Source: Bradyrhizobium algeriense
GTDB taxonomy: Bacteria; Pseudomonadota; Alphaproteobacteria; Rhizobiales; Xanthobacteraceae
DNA length: 64,000 nucleotides
Reading direction: 5' to 3'
NCBI RefSeq assembly: GCF_036924595.1
Contig: NZ_JAZHRV010000001.1
Coordinates: forward strand, 6,847,501-6,911,500
The notes beneath the pieces were generated by a model. The model saw only the letters and a list, made by a program, of their open reading frames with translations. It made no database searches and was not told the DNA's origin. Positions 1-8,270 of the stretch are shown here, piece by piece. Position numbers and translations under genes: made by a program. Numbering within the stretch: position 1 is the first letter of the stretch; each line of letters begins with the position of its first letter.

Positions 1-439
1 GTACAAGCAGCGCTGGATCATCGAACAGCTCTTTCGCTCGTTGAAGAACCAGGGCTTGCGAATCGAGGACAGTCAGCTCGAAAGCGCCGAGGCCCTGATC
101 AAGCTCGTGACGATCGCTACTAAAGCGGCATGTATCGTCATTCAACTCGTTCAGGCCCGCAATGGTGGCGAACAATTGTCGGTCAAATGCGCCTTCACCC
201 CCGAAGAAATCGAAGCACTTGCCGCCATCAACAAAACCATGAAAGGCAGGACCGAGCTTCAGAAGAACCCGCATCGCCCCCACACGCTTCAGTGGGCGGC
301 ATGGATCATCGCCAAGCTCGGCGGATGGACCGGCTACGCCTCGCATCGGCCACCCGGACCAATCACATTTCACAACGGAATGGCTCGCTTCCAAATCATC
401 GTCGCTGCCAGAGCCATCGAAAATGTGTAGAAACGCTAG
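1..439 (+). mobile_element. IS4-family insertion sequence, copy A, right-hand part
   Basis: The window opens inside an insertion sequence. As far as I can see by eye, these 439 bases are identical to 1593-2031, the right end of the complete copy B. The right inverted repeat ends in GTGTAGAAACGCTAG at 425-439. The next ten bases, TGCGAACGCA, are one arm of a palindromic repeat. The left end lies outside the window. The apparent identity of the two copies points to recent transposition. Confidence 0.93.
2..430 (+). CDS. IS4-family transposase, C-terminal part (cut by window start)
   Basis: This is the C-terminal 142 codons of a DDE transposase. The reading frame enters at the IS4 signature Y-(2)-R-(3)-E-(6)-K, seen as YKQRWIIEQLFRSLK, which carries the catalytic Glu. 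It ends in RAIENV and a TAG that lies inside the right inverted repeat. By eye it matches the C-terminus of the transposase in copy B at the nucleotide level. Whether this copy has the same N-terminal frameshift as copy B cannot be judged, because that part is outside the window. Confidence 0.9.
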   Translation, partial: YKQRWIIEQLFRSLKNQGLRIEDSQLESAEALIKLVTIATKAACIVIQLVQARNGGEQLSVKCAFTPEEIEALAAINKTMKGRTELQKNPHRPHTLQWAAWIIAKLGGWTGYASHRPPGPITFHNGMARFQIIVAARAIENV

Positions 440-543
440 TGCGAACGCAGGGACCCATACCGCGTGATCTCTCGATTTAAGAACGGTGGTCGACGACCTG
501 TCGTAACCACAAGCATTCGTGGTTATGGGTCCCTGCGTTCGCA
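440..543. repeat. Palindromic intergenic repeat trapped between two IS copies
   Basis: A 104-base element with perfect 20-base inverted arms at 440-459 and 524-543. Inside are further hairpins, including AACCAC/GTGGTT around 507-526. The core GGGACCCATA ... TATGGGTCCC recurs in the repeat at 13453-13591, so this is a dispersed family. The outermost decamers, TGCGAACGCA on the left and TGCGTTCGCA on the right, are reverse complements. Each one abuts an end of an IS copy. The element's original right flank resumes after copy B at 2042. Confidence 0.85.
534..543. repeat. Target-site duplication, left copy (IS copy B)
   Basis: TGCGTTCGCA immediately precedes the left inverted repeat of copy B (CTAGGGTTTCTACAC at 544-558). 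It is repeated exactly after the right inverted repeat at 2032-2041. Ten bases is within the 9-12 base range usual for the IS4 family. Confidence 0.88.
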
Positions 544-2031
544 CTAGGGTTTCTACACGTCTGGCGCGACAGATTGACTCGGTGGGTCATGATGTTATCC
601 CGCGTTTGCGGTTTGTATGATTCTGTTTCTGACGCTTTGATTCGAAGGAGCGTCGGAGATGGAGCACGAGCCGGATTTGTCACTGGGTGAGTTTGGCGAC
701 GTTCGCCTCGATAAAAGGGGGCGGCGTTTGTGCAGGCTATGCTTTGCACGCGCAGTGTCTGCTTGCGCCGGATGGCGCAGGGTGACTGGGCCGCGTACAT
801 GGCGTACTGGCGGTTCGTGAACAATCCGCAAGTCACGACCGATCGACTGATTGAAGGCTGGAGCAGGCAGACGGCGACCGTGGTCGGCGGGCGTCATGTG
901 CTGGCGATCCAGGACACCAGCGAGGTCAAGTTTCAGACGCGGCAGGGATGTCGGCGTGGACTGGGCAAAGTCGGCAAAGGCAATGCCCGCGGCGTGTTGC
1001 TGCATGCCATGATAGCGGTCGATGCCGACAGCGGGGCCTGTCTCGGTCTCACCGGCGGCAAGGTGTGGACGCGCAGGGGCAAAGTTAAGACCCCTCACGA
1101 CGAGCGGGAGTTGGCCAACAAGGAGTCGGCGCGCTGGGTTACGACGGCTGAGCAGGGCTGCGAGGTTCTGGCTGCGGCGCGCATGATCACCGTCATCAAT
1201 GACCGTGAAGGGGAGTTCTTTGCGCACTGGGCGCTGACGCCCGGCGACAACGTCCACCTGCTGACGCGGGCTATGCATGATCATGCGCTGGCCGACGGCG
1301 GAACCCTTTATCAAGCGGTGGAGCGAGTTCGCTTCTGCGACAAGGCGGTGATCGATCTGCCGCAGCGGATGGATCGCCACGGTCGCCAAGCCCATCTCTC
1401 GCTGCGCTTTGGAACCGTCGTGCTTAAGCGGCCGGCGCGACCCGGCGTGAAGGAACTGCCTGAAGGCGTCAAAGTCAGCTTCGTGGAAGTCGTCGAGTTG
1501 CACCCCCCGAAGGGGGCTGAGCCCGTTCATTGGCTGCTCTTGACCACTCATTCGATCGCCAATGCGGCCGATGCTTGGCGGATCGTCTCCTGGTACAAGC
1601 AGCGCTGGATCATCGAACAGCTCTTTCGCTCGTTGAAGAACCAGGGCTTGCGAATCGAGGACAGTCAGCTCGAAAGCGCCGAGGCCCTGATCAAGCTCGT
1701 GACGATCGCTACTAAAGCGGCATGTATCGTCATTCAACTCGTTCAGGCCCGCAATGGTGGCGAACAATTGTCGGTCAAATGCGCCTTCACCCCCGAAGAA
1801 ATCGAAGCACTTGCCGCCATCAACAAAACCATGAAAGGCAGGACCGAGCTTCAGAAGAACCCGCATCGCCCCCACACGCTTCAGTGGGCGGCATGGATCA
1901 TCGCCAAGCTCGGCGGATGGACCGGCTACGCCTCGCATCGGCCACCCGGACCAATCACATTTCACAACGGAATGGCTCGCTTCCAAATCATCGTCGCTGC
2001 CAGAGCCATCGAAAATGTGTAGAAACGCTAG
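544..2031 (+). mobile_element. IS4-family insertion sequence, copy B, complete (1488 bp)
   Basis: Both ends are visible. The left terminus is CTAGGGTTTCTACAC (544-558) and the right is GTGTAGAAACGCTAG (2017-2031), a 15-base inverted repeat with one mismatch. A perfect 10-base direct duplication flanks it (534-543 and 2032-2041). One transposase gene fills it on the plus strand, with an apparent frameshift near the N-terminus. The insertion splits a palindromic repeat, whose remaining GGGACGACA lies at 2042-2050, between the IS and the 3' end of the EAL-domain gene. Confidence 0.92.
730..2022 (+). CDS. IS4-family DDE transposase with a frameshift near the N-terminus
   Basis: This is a cut-and-paste transposase of the IS4 family. 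Putative catalytic residues are visible as Asp in LAIQDTSEV, Asp in VINDREGEF, and Glu in the signature YKQRWIIEQLFRSLK. The open frame begins at GTG 730, but this is probably not the native start. In another frame, ATG 659 encodes MEHEPDLSLGEFGDVRLDKR, which resembles a normal IS4 transposase N-terminus. That frame stops at 818-820. Joining the two needs one extra base, or a -1 slip, between about 714 and 730, where A4G5 lies at 713-721. The element may therefore be inactivated, may use programmed frameshifting, or the base may be a sequencing error. The TAG stop lies inside the right inverted repeat. Confidence 0.85.
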   Translation: MQAMLCTRSVCLRRMAQGDWAAYMAYWRFVNNPQVTTDRLIEGWSRQTATVVGGRHVLAIQDTSEVKFQTRQGCRRGLGKVGKGNARGVLLHAMIAVDADSGACLGLTGGKVWTRRGKVKTPHDERELANKESARWVTTAEQGCEVLAAARMITVINDREGEFFAHWALTPGDNVHLLTRAMHDHALADGGTLYQAVERVRFCDKAVIDLPQRMDRHGRQAHLSLRFGTVVLKRPARPGVKELPEGVKVSFVEVVELHPPKGAEPVHWLLLTTHSIANAADAWRIVSWYKQRWIIEQLFRSLKNQGLRIEDSQLESAEALIKLVTIATKAACIVIQLVQARNGGEQLSVKCAFTPEEIEALAAINKTMKGRTELQKNPHRPHTLQWAAWIIAKLGGWTGYASHRPPGPITFHNGMARFQIIVAARAIENV

Positions 2032-2050
2032 TGCGTTCGCAGGGACGACA
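2032..2050. repeat. Right target-site duplication plus remnant of the split palindrome
   Basis: TGCGTTCGCA at 2032-2041 duplicates 534-543. GGGACGACA at 2042-2050 continues the interrupted palindromic repeat. It ends two bases from the stop codon of the convergent EAL-domain gene, so the repeat originally sat at that gene's 3' end. Confidence 0.8.
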
Positions 2051-2052
2051 AG

Positions 2053-3747
2053 CTATCCCGTCGCCGGCAACACCGTCTCAGCCTGCGCAGCCCATGGCCG
2101 TTCCGGCGAGGCCAGCCCGATCAGGCGGCCCTGGATGTAATCGCAGCCCCATTCGCGCAGCATCACGGCGGCTTCCTCGTCCTGCACCCATTCCGCCACC
2201 GTCTTGATCTGCAGGCGGTTGGCCAGATCGATCAGCGTATGCACGAAGGCGCGATCGTCCGCGGAGCGTGCGATGTTCTGCACGAAGGCGCCGTCGATCT
2301 TCACGATATCGACGCCGAGCTTGCGCAAATTCCGGAATGAAGTGTAACCGGCGCCGAAATCGTCGATTGCGATCTGGCTGCCGAAGTTTTTCAGTCGCGT
2401 AATGAAGCCCCTGATGTCATCGATATCCTGGATCGCAACCGTTTCGGTGATTTCGACGATCAGCCGCTCACCGGCGCCGGGATGCGCCTGCATCAGCGAT
2501 TCGATTGAAGTCCACCAGTCCGGATCCATCGTGGTGTCGGGAGAGATGTTGAGGCTGAGCCGCACGTTCGGCGACGCCGCAAGTTCGGCGACCACGAGTT
2601 CGAGCACGCGGTGATCGACCAGCCGGATCAGCCCCAATCGCTCGGCGACCGGAACGATATCGGGCGCCAGCAGCGCCTGCCCGTCCGCCTGCTCCATCCG
2701 CACCAGGCACTCGTAGAACGCCGGCTGCCGCGAGCGTGCTTCGACCACCGGCTCAAACGCCGTGACGATGCGGCGCTCGTTCAGCGCCGTGACGATCTCG
2801 TCGGTGACGCGGATGTTGACGCGGCGCTGGGCATCGCGTTCGACATTCGGACGCCACAGCGAGAACGATCCGGCGCGGCGGCGCTTGGCGCCATCGAGTG
2901 TTTCCTGGGCGCGGGTGATGGCCTCATCGGCAGTGCGGGCGTAGCGCGGGATGCTGATCGCGCCGATCGAGGCCGTCACCGAGACCGGGCCGGATTTGGT
3001 CGGGATCACCTCGTCGCGGATCCCTGCCAGGAAGCGCTCGGCCGCGGTATTGGTGTCGTCGACGGTGCAGTTCCTCAAGACCAGCCCGAACTTGTTACCG
3101 GAGAACCGGCCGAGCACATCGCCGCCGCGCAGCTTGGCGCGGATGCGTTTTCCGACTTCGGCGATCACGGCGTCCGCTACATCGAAGCCAAAGGCGTCGT
3201 TGACGCGTGCCAGATGATCGATGCCGATCAGCATGAAAGCGGAGGACGATCGGAAACGCATGGTTTCTTCGATCGACTCCGCCAGTGAGGCGACGAGATG
3301 CGTGCGATTGAGTTCACCGGTCAGCGGGTCGTGCCTCGACAGCCGCATGAGCTGTTCGTCGCGGGCGTGGCGCTCGTTATTGATACGGACGATACCTTGC
3401 GCGCGCACCGGCTTGCCGTCGGGCCCGGCAAACCAGCAACCGGTCTCCTCGATCCAGATCACTGGCGCCGAGGCCGCGGCCCGTACGCCATATTCGATCC
3501 GGTAGGCGACCCCTTCTTCGCCAGTCCGCGCCGGCCCCGATTGAGCAAGCGCCTCGCTGCGGATCGAACGGGAGGGCTCGATCAGCCTGGCGAAGCCGGA
3601 ACCGCTGGCCAGCGCCTCCGGTGGAATATCGGTGAAGACCGCACCGGCATTGTCGCTCCAGGCGATGGTGTCGGCCGCCAGGTCCCAGACGAAAGCAGCC
3701 TGCCCGAGCGAGGCAAGGATGCTGGCGGCTTGCGGGACATGGGGCAT
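2053..3747 (-). CDS. PAS-like/GGDEF/EAL protein, probable c-di-GMP phosphodiesterase
   Basis: A 564-residue cytoplasmic signalling protein with no membrane segment. Residues 1-125 resemble a PAS sensor. Residues about 130-300 are a GGDEF domain whose signature has become SGNKF, so diguanylate cyclase activity is unlikely, although the fold may still bind nucleotide. Residues about 310-555 are an EAL domain whose signature reads ECL. Other EAL active-site segments are present: LSLNIS, IVEITET, IDDFGAGY, VKIDG, VAEWV and YIQG. I infer an active c-di-GMP phosphodiesterase tuned by a degenerate GGDEF. It stands alone. IS copy B lies directly at its 3' end but leaves the coding sequence intact. 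Confidence 0.9.
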   Translation of the reverse strand: MPHVPQAASILASLGQAAFVWDLAADTIAWSDNAGAVFTDIPPEALASGSGFARLIEPSRSIRSEALAQSGPARTGEEGVAYRIEYGVRAAASAPVIWIEETGCWFAGPDGKPVRAQGIVRINNERHARDEQLMRLSRHDPLTGELNRTHLVASLAESIEETMRFRSSSAFMLIGIDHLARVNDAFGFDVADAVIAEVGKRIRAKLRGGDVLGRFSGNKFGLVLRNCTVDDTNTAAERFLAGIRDEVIPTKSGPVSVTASIGAISIPRYARTADEAITRAQETLDGAKRRRAGSFSLWRPNVERDAQRRVNIRVTDEIVTALNERRIVTAFEPVVEARSRQPAFYECLVRMEQADGQALLAPDIVPVAERLGLIRLVDHRVLELVVAELAASPNVRLSLNISPDTTMDPDWWTSIESLMQAHPGAGERLIVEITETVAIQDIDDIRGFITRLKNFGSQIAIDDFGAGYTSFRNLRKLGVDIVKIDGAFVQNIARSADDRAFVHTLIDLANRLQIKTVAEWVQDEEAAVMLREWGCDYIQGRLIGLASPERPWAAQAETVLPATG

Positions 3748-3982
3748 CGGGTCGCCTCAATTCGGGACACCAGCGGGGTGATTCCCAACATCCTGAGGAT
3801 AGTGGGTCTTTCGAATCGCAGGCTAGGCCAAGTTCATAAATAATCCGGAAACCACGTTTCGCAGACTTTCCGGACCCGGCGGGAACGAACCGGAAGGAAG
3901 CGGCATAGGCCTTGCGAGGTCAGATCGCAGGTGGGGCGTAACGTCCCAAAACGTGACAGTTTAGCCGGGTTTTCGGTGCGCG

Positions 3983-4267
3983 ATGCTGGATATCGATCGA
4001 TCAGACGAAATTTCGGACGGCGAGTTCGTCAACCTCGACGAGCCGGCCCGCGGCGAGCTGGTGCCGGTGACCCAGTCCGTGCAGTTTTCGCCGAGACCGG
4101 CGCCGCGGCCCGATCCAACCTTCGTTGCGCAGCTGATCGCGACTGCCGACCGGGCGCCGCAAACCCGCAGCCTGAGGCGGGCTTCGCTGGCGGATGCGCA
4201 GACAGCCTACGGCGCCAGCCAGATCCGGCGTTGCGGCACCGGCTTCCGGACCCGGCAAACCATCTAG
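3983..4267 (+). CDS. Small hypothetical protein (94 aa)
   Basis: An acidic N-terminal half (residues 1-25) is followed by a proline-rich linker and a basic, Arg/Ala-rich C-terminus ending TGFRTRQTI. There is no signal peptide, membrane segment or known motif. The start ATG lacks a clear Shine-Dalgarno sequence. The protein looks like a short lineage-specific protein. It converges with the proline-rich membrane protein gene downstream. Function unknown. The call rests on codon-position GC bias and on a sensible composition. Confidence 0.55.
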   Translation: MLDIDRSDEISDGEFVNLDEPARGELVPVTQSVQFSPRPAPRPDPTFVAQLIATADRAPQTRSLRRASLADAQTAYGASQIRRCGTGFRTRQTI

Positions 4268-4356
4268 CTTTTTGTTTTGACGCGTTTTCTTGACGCGAAC
4301 CGGGATCCACCCACGGATCAAGTCCAAGGGCATGCTGCGCTCGAAAACGCTATGGA

Positions 4357-5124
4357 TCAGCGCTGAGGCGTGTCCGGCTTATCCGGCGGTGGTGGAAAGC
4401 CTGGGCCCGGCTGCAGTCCCGGTGACGGGACCTCCGGCGACTGGACTTCCGGCGACGAGACTTCCGGTGAATGGGCCTCCGGCGAATGGACTTCCGGAGA
4501 CGGCGTTTTCGGCGGGGCCGCCTCGGGCGCGGCGGCGGGCTGCACCGGCTTCGGCTCGGCGAGGTCCTTCAACACGGATTCGGCAACAGAGACTGCCGGC
4601 GGCACCGATGGCGCAGCAGACGCAGGTGCGGCAGCCGGCGCGGGGTCGAGCTTGGGCTCGGCCGCCGGTGTCTCGACTTTTTCGGCAGCTTTTGGCGGAG
4701 GTTCGGCGGCTTTAGGCTGAGGCGCAGGGGCAGGCGCCGCCGCTACCGCAACTGCCCGGCGTCGCGTTCGCAATGCGAGGCCGGAGAGGAAATCCACCAG
4801 CGCCAGCACCGTCAGCAGGAAATAGGTCGACGTACCGAACTTCGGCCACAGCACGAATTCGGCCGCCGCTGCCCCGAACACGATCAGCGACAGCAGATGG
4901 TCGGTGAGATATTTCGCGCCGGGACGCGCGCCCTTGATGACTTCGGCCAGCAGCAGCAGGATGGCGAGCGTAAGCAGTACGTCGCTCAGCGTCACCGTCC
5001 ATTCCGCCCCCGACATCAACGTCAGCTTCAGATCCAGCGGCTCGGTGAACGATACGCCGGGCATCAGGAAGACGATGATGTTGTAGATCGCGAGCGGAAT
5101 CAGAAGCAGCGGAAAACCGACCAT
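4357..5124 (-). CDS. Membrane protein with a proline-rich repetitive C-terminal tail
   Basis: 255 residues in two halves. Residues 1-120 hold about three or four hydrophobic membrane segments (GFPLLLIPLAIYNIIVFLM, VLLTLAILLLLAEVI, LLSLIVFGAAAAEFVLW, FLLTVLALVDFLSGLAL). Residues 125-255 are an Ala/Pro/Glu-rich low-complexity tail ending in tandem five-residue SPEVx units. The N-terminal half resembles small conserved alphaproteobacterial membrane proteins of unknown function. The tail is probably disordered and may span periplasm or bind a partner. The SD candidate GGAAGG lies about 10 bases before the ATG. It is upstream of, and separate from, rpmF on the same strand. Confidence 0.75.
   Translation of the reverse strand: MVGFPLLLIPLAIYNIIVFLMPGVSFTEPLDLKLTLMSGAEWTVTLSDVLLTLAILLLLAEVIKGARPGAKYLTDHLLSLIVFGAAAAEFVLWPKFGTSTYFLLTVLALVDFLSGLALRTRRRAVAVAAAPAPAPQPKAAEPPPKAAEKVETPAAEPKLDPAPAAAPASAAPSVPPAVSVAESVLKDLAEPKPVQPAAAPEAAPPKTPSPEVHSPEAHSPEVSSPEVQSPEVPSPGLQPGPGFPPPPDKPDTPQR
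4417..4504. repeat. Intragenic 15-base tandem repeat (SPEVx coding)
   Basis: About five imperfect 15-base units, each coding for Ser-Pro-Glu-Val/Ala-x, inside the proline-rich tail of the membrane protein gene. Perfect multiples of three keep the frame, so unit number can vary between strains without breaking the protein. Confidence 0.75.
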
Positions 5125-5254
5125 GGGTATCGCGCCTTCCTAGGAATACCGGATTGTCCCCGGGCAATCGCTTCGCCCAATGGAACCGTTGGCCCACTCG
5201 TTGGCCAAATTCGGGCAGACGCCGCCAAAAGCGGCGCCTTATCCCCGAATCCGA

Positions 5255-5437
5255 TCAGGATTCCTTCTTTTTCAGCACCTGCCGGCCCTTGTACATGCCG
5301 GTCTTGAGGTCGAGGTGGTGCGGCCGGCGCAGTTCGCCGGAATCCTTGTCTTCGGCATAGGTCGGCTTCTTCAGCGCGTCCGCCGAGCGGCGCATGCCAC
5401 GCCGCGAGGGCGATGTTTTTCTTCTGGGAACGGCCAT
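5255..5437 (-). CDS. rpmF: 50S ribosomal protein L32
   Basis: A 60-residue basic protein beginning [18 protein letters not shown], the canonical start of bacterial L32. It continues with the alphaproteobacterial pattern [19 protein letters not shown]. The length is typical for alphaproteobacterial L32. It lacks the four zinc-binding cysteines of zinc-ribbon L32 proteins, as is normal for this group. SD GAGGACC precedes the ATG. It is followed on the same strand, well separated, by the proline-rich membrane protein gene. The more common plsX neighbour is not present. Confidence 0.97.
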   Translation of the reverse strand: MAVPRRKTSPSRRGMRRSADALKKPTYAEDKDSGELRRPHHLDLKTGMYKGRQVLKKKES

Positions 5438-5589
5438 AACGGTCCTCTAGGGGTGTTGTCGGAGGCATCGTCCGAAACGGACGACCCAGCGCTGCGCGCA
5501 CGGGCTGCGATGCCGATAAGGCCGCGCTTATAGAGGATGGGATGGCGTAAAGCTAGGCCGGCTTGCGGTTAAAGGGACTGAAAATTGGC

Positions 5590-6375
5590 TCAAAAAGCGC
5601 GATTTTCGGTCCAGCAGCGGGGCACGGCGTTGGCCCGGGCCATATAGGTCCCGGCCAGACGGCGTACCCCAGGGCCGGGATTGCGGGCGCTGCGCCTGGC
5701 GGGATTGGGCAGGATCGCCGCCAGCAAGGCGGCCTCGCGCGCGGAAAGCGTGGCCGCCGAATGGCCGAACGCGTACATTGACCCGGCCTCTGCCCCGAAT
5801 TGTCCTGATGGCCCGAGCTCGGCGATGTTGAGGTAAATTTCCAGGATCCGCTGCTTCGGCAGCACCAGATCGATCCACATCGCAAGCGGCAGTTCCAGCG
5901 CCTTGCGGACCACGCTGCGGCCCGGCCACAGGAACAGGTTTTTCGCCACCTGCTGGGTGATGGTCGAACCGCCGCGGGCAGGCTCGCCATCCTCGGCATC
6001 ATCGATCGCGTCCTGCAGCGCGTCCCAATCGACCCCACGATGGCTGCAGAACCTGGCGTCTTCGGAGCCCACCACCGAGCGCGGCAGTGAGGGCGAAATC
6101 GCTTTGAAATCGACCCATTGCCGGGACACCGGCGCGCCCTTGAGCCAGCGCCAAGCCATCAGCGCCGACACCGGATGGCCGGTTCGGTAGAACGGCGTCA
6201 CGAGATAGGGCAGCAACAGCACCGCGAGCAGGATCAGCAGCAAAATTCGGACAATGCGCAAATTGGACGCTTCCGGTTGAGCCCAGGCCGGCCCGGGGCC
6301 GATGAATTGGCCCCACCCACGTGACATCTCCATGATATTTCGTGCGTTTTCCAGCGCTTTTGTGACCGGGATCAT
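5590..6375 (-). CDS. mtgA: Monofunctional peptidoglycan glycosyltransferase
   Basis: A GT51-family enzyme that polymerises lipid II into glycan strands at the inner membrane without a transpeptidase domain. There is one N-terminal membrane anchor (about residues 41-61, [19 protein letters not shown]). GT51 motifs follow in order: [14 protein letters not shown] with the catalytic Glu, [15 protein letters not shown], a [10 protein letters not shown] segment, and [10 protein letters not shown]. Residues 1-38 are longer than usual, so an internal Met (codon 15 or 17) may be the real start. It is transcribed divergently from the prenyl diphosphate synthase gene, 62 bases away. Confidence 0.95.
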   Translation of the reverse strand: MIPVTKALENARNIMEMSRGWGQFIGPGPAWAQPEASNLRIVRILLLILLAVLLLPYLVTPFYRTGHPVSALMAWRWLKGAPVSRQWVDFKAISPSLPRSVVGSEDARFCSHRGVDWDALQDAIDDAEDGEPARGGSTITQQVAKNLFLWPGRSVVRKALELPLAMWIDLVLPKQRILEIYLNIAELGPSGQFGAEAGSMYAFGHSAATLSAREAALLAAILPNPARRSARNPGPGVRRLAGTYMARANAVPRCWTENRAF

Positions 6376-6437
6376 GGAATTGACGAAGCCCTTGCCATCA
6401 ACGATTGTCCGGCCAAATTGATCTGGAGCTATTCTTA

Positions 6438-7358
6438 ATGATCCCCGCCACTGCCGATTTTTCCAAACGCCTGGACCAGACCGCGGACGATACCGAAGCC
6501 CTGCTGGCGAAGCTGCTGTCCGATACGCTGCTGCCCGACGAGATCGTGCGGCCGAAGCGGCTGATGGAGGCGATGCGCTATTCCAGCCTCAACGGCGGAA
6601 AGCGGCTGCGCCCTTTTCTGGTGGTCGAAAGTTCGGCCGTGTTCGGCGTCCCGCGCGAAGCCGCCCTTTTGGTCGGCGCCGCGCTGGAATGCATCCACTG
6701 CTATTCCCTGATCCACGACGACCTGCCGGCAATGGACAACAGCGACCTGCGCCGCGGCCGGCCCACGCTGCACAAGAAGACCGACGACGCCACCGCGATC
6801 CTCGCCGGCGACGGTCTGTTGACGCTGGCGTTCGACATTGTCACCCGCGATGAGATCCACAACGACGCTACGGTACGCCTGCTCCTGACGCGAGCGCTGG
6901 CGCGCGCCTCCGGCATTGGCGGCATGGTCGGCGGCCAGATCCTGGACCTCGCCGGGGAGGGGCGGTTCGGCGACCGCGAGCCGGTCGACGTGGCGCGGCT
7001 GCAGCAGATGAAGACCGGCGCGCTGTTGCGCTATGGGTGCATCGCCGGCGCGATCCTCGGCCAGTCCACGCCGAGCGAGTATCAGGCGCTCGACGATTAC
7101 GGCCGCGCGCTCGGCGAGGCCTTCCAGATCGCCGACGACCTGCTCGACGTCGAGGGCGACGCGGCGGCCCTCGGCAAGCAGACCGGGCAGGATGCGGCGC
7201 TCGGCAAGACCACCTTCGTCACCCAGCTCGGCATCGACGGCGCCAAGCAGCGCGTGCGCGACCTGCTGGCGCGCGCCGATTCAGCACTTTCGATCTTCGG
7301 GACAAAGGGCGACACATTGCGGGCAGCCGCGCGCTTCGTCGCGGAGCGCAAGAGCTAG
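6438..7358 (+). CDS. ispA: Short-chain polyprenyl diphosphate synthase (farnesyl/geranylgeranyl type)
   Basis: A trans-isoprenyl diphosphate synthase that condenses isopentenyl diphosphate with allylic diphosphates to supply ubiquinone, undecaprenyl phosphate and hopanoid synthesis. The first Asp-rich motif is DDLPAMD near residue 94, with the two-residue insertion typical of bacterial FPP synthases. The second is DDLLD. GGKRLRP (IPP binding) and KTGALLRYG are also present. ATG 6438 has GGAG about ten bases upstream. An in-frame TTG at 6405 would add eleven residues but lacks support. Product chain length cannot be fixed from sequence alone; FPP synthase is the best guess. The stop overlaps a dispersed repeat. 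Confidence 0.93.
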   Translation: MIPATADFSKRLDQTADDTEALLAKLLSDTLLPDEIVRPKRLMEAMRYSSLNGGKRLRPFLVVESSAVFGVPREAALLVGAALECIHCYSLIHDDLPAMDNSDLRRGRPTLHKKTDDATAILAGDGLLTLAFDIVTRDEIHNDATVRLLLTRALARASGIGGMVGGQILDLAGEGRFGDREPVDVARLQQMKTGALLRYGCIAGAILGQSTPSEYQALDDYGRALGEAFQIADDLLDVEGDAAALGKQTGQDAALGKTTFVTQLGIDGAKQRVRDLLARADSALSIFGTKGDTLRAAARFVAERKS

Positions 7359-7486
7359 AGCATGATCCGGAAAAGTGGGTACCGGTTTTCCCTCGCGACA
7401 AACGCGGAACGCGTTTGCGCGGAGATCATGCTCAAAACAAAATGATAGAGAGGGATGACGCTTCGAAGAAGAGTTATCCCTCTCTA
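7357..7486. repeat. Dispersed palindromic repeat, copy 1
   Basis: The element opens AGAGCATGATCCGGAAAAGT and contains nested palindromes such as ACGCGGAACGCGT and a terminal GAGAGGGAT...ATCCCTCTC pair. A related copy lies in the opposite orientation at 60828-60955, including the GGTACCGGTTTTCC and CGCGGAACGCG blocks. It starts within the stop codon of the prenyl synthase gene. It is non-coding and may form transcript secondary structure. Confidence 0.85.
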
Positions 7487-7504
7487 TCGCAATAAGGGCA
7501 GCGG

Positions 7505-8185
7505 ATGAGCAGGGAATTCGAAGAACACCTTGTTCGGTTCCGCAACCTGCCGCTGCCGGTCCGCGTGGTCTATGGCAGGCCGCGCACCTTCATCGCGCTC
7601 GCCGTCGGCGTCATCGCGTTCTTCCTGCTGCCCGGCACGCTGCGGCTGCCGACGCGGCTTGTCGTGGGATGGGACGTCTTCGCCGCACTGTACCTCGTGC
7701 TCGCCTACATCATGATGCTGCGCTGTGACGTCGGCCATATCCGCCGCAGCGCGGTGATGCAGGACGACGGGCGCTTCGTGATGCTGCTGGTCACCGCGCT
7801 CGGCGCCTTTGCGAGCCTTGCCGCGATCGTGTTCGAGCTTGGCGCCTCGAAGGGCAACCCGGCCGGGCTGATCCTGGCCACGGTGACGATCGTACTGTCA
7901 TGGGCCACCGTTCACACCGCCTTCTCGCTGCACTACGCGCACGAGTTTTACCGCGGCAGCGAGCCGGGCGGCCTGCAGTTTCCGGGCGGCGACGCGCATG
8001 CCGAGGCTGATTACTGGGACTTCGTCTACTTCTCGTTCGTGATCGGCATGACCGCGCAGGTCTCCGACGTCGGCATCACCGACAGGGTCATCCGCCGCAC
8101 CGCGACCGTACACGGCATCATCTCGTTCGTGTTCAACACGGCGCTGCTGGCGCTGATGGTGAATATCGCGGCGAGCGCGATCTAG
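7505..8185 (+). CDS. DUF1345 family membrane protein
   Basis: 226 residues with about five hydrophobic segments and the family's hallmark C-terminal stretch: HTAFSLHYAHEFY, then GLQFPGGD, then YWDFVYFSFVIGMTAQVSDV. Family function is unknown. The conserved YWDF(V/L)YFSFVIGMT segment resembles the selectivity region of a channel-like fold, but that is speculation. SD AAGGGCAG lies before ATG 7505. It converges with the caspase-like gene across a strong hairpin. Confidence 0.9.
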   Translation: MSREFEEHLVRFRNLPLPVRVVYGRPRTFIALAVGVIAFFLLPGTLRLPTRLVVGWDVFAALYLVLAYIMMLRCDVGHIRRSAVMQDDGRFVMLLVTALGAFASLAAIVFELGASKGNPAGLILATVTIVLSWATVHTAFSLHYAHEFYRGSEPGGLQFPGGDAHAEADYWDFVYFSFVIGMTAQVSDVGITDRVIRRTATVHGIISFVFNTALLALMVNIAASAI

Positions 8186-8212
8186 TCCCCGTCGCCCCGG
8201 CGCCTTGAATCT

Positions 8213-8245
8213 GGCCCCGGCCTCCTGCCGTGAGGAGCCGGGGCC
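8213..8245. terminator. GC-rich hairpin between convergent genes
   Basis: GGCCCCGGC plus TCCT pairs with AGGA plus GCCGGGGCC around the loop GCCGTG, with a single bulged C. It lies midway between the stops of the DUF1345 gene (plus) and the caspase-like gene (minus). No T-run follows on either strand, so it is better described as a bidirectional hairpin that may stop transcription or protect 3' ends than as a classical intrinsic terminator. Confidence 0.55.
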
Positions 8246-8270
8246 GTAGCGTGTTAACACGCGGCTGTGG

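Noticed and set aside
595..1986. A 463-codon open frame opposite the transposase
   Set aside because: Antisense shadow; DDE motifs are on the plus strand.
4417..4504. CRISPR-like short repeats
   Set aside because: Units are contiguous 15-mers inside a coding sequence, without spacers.
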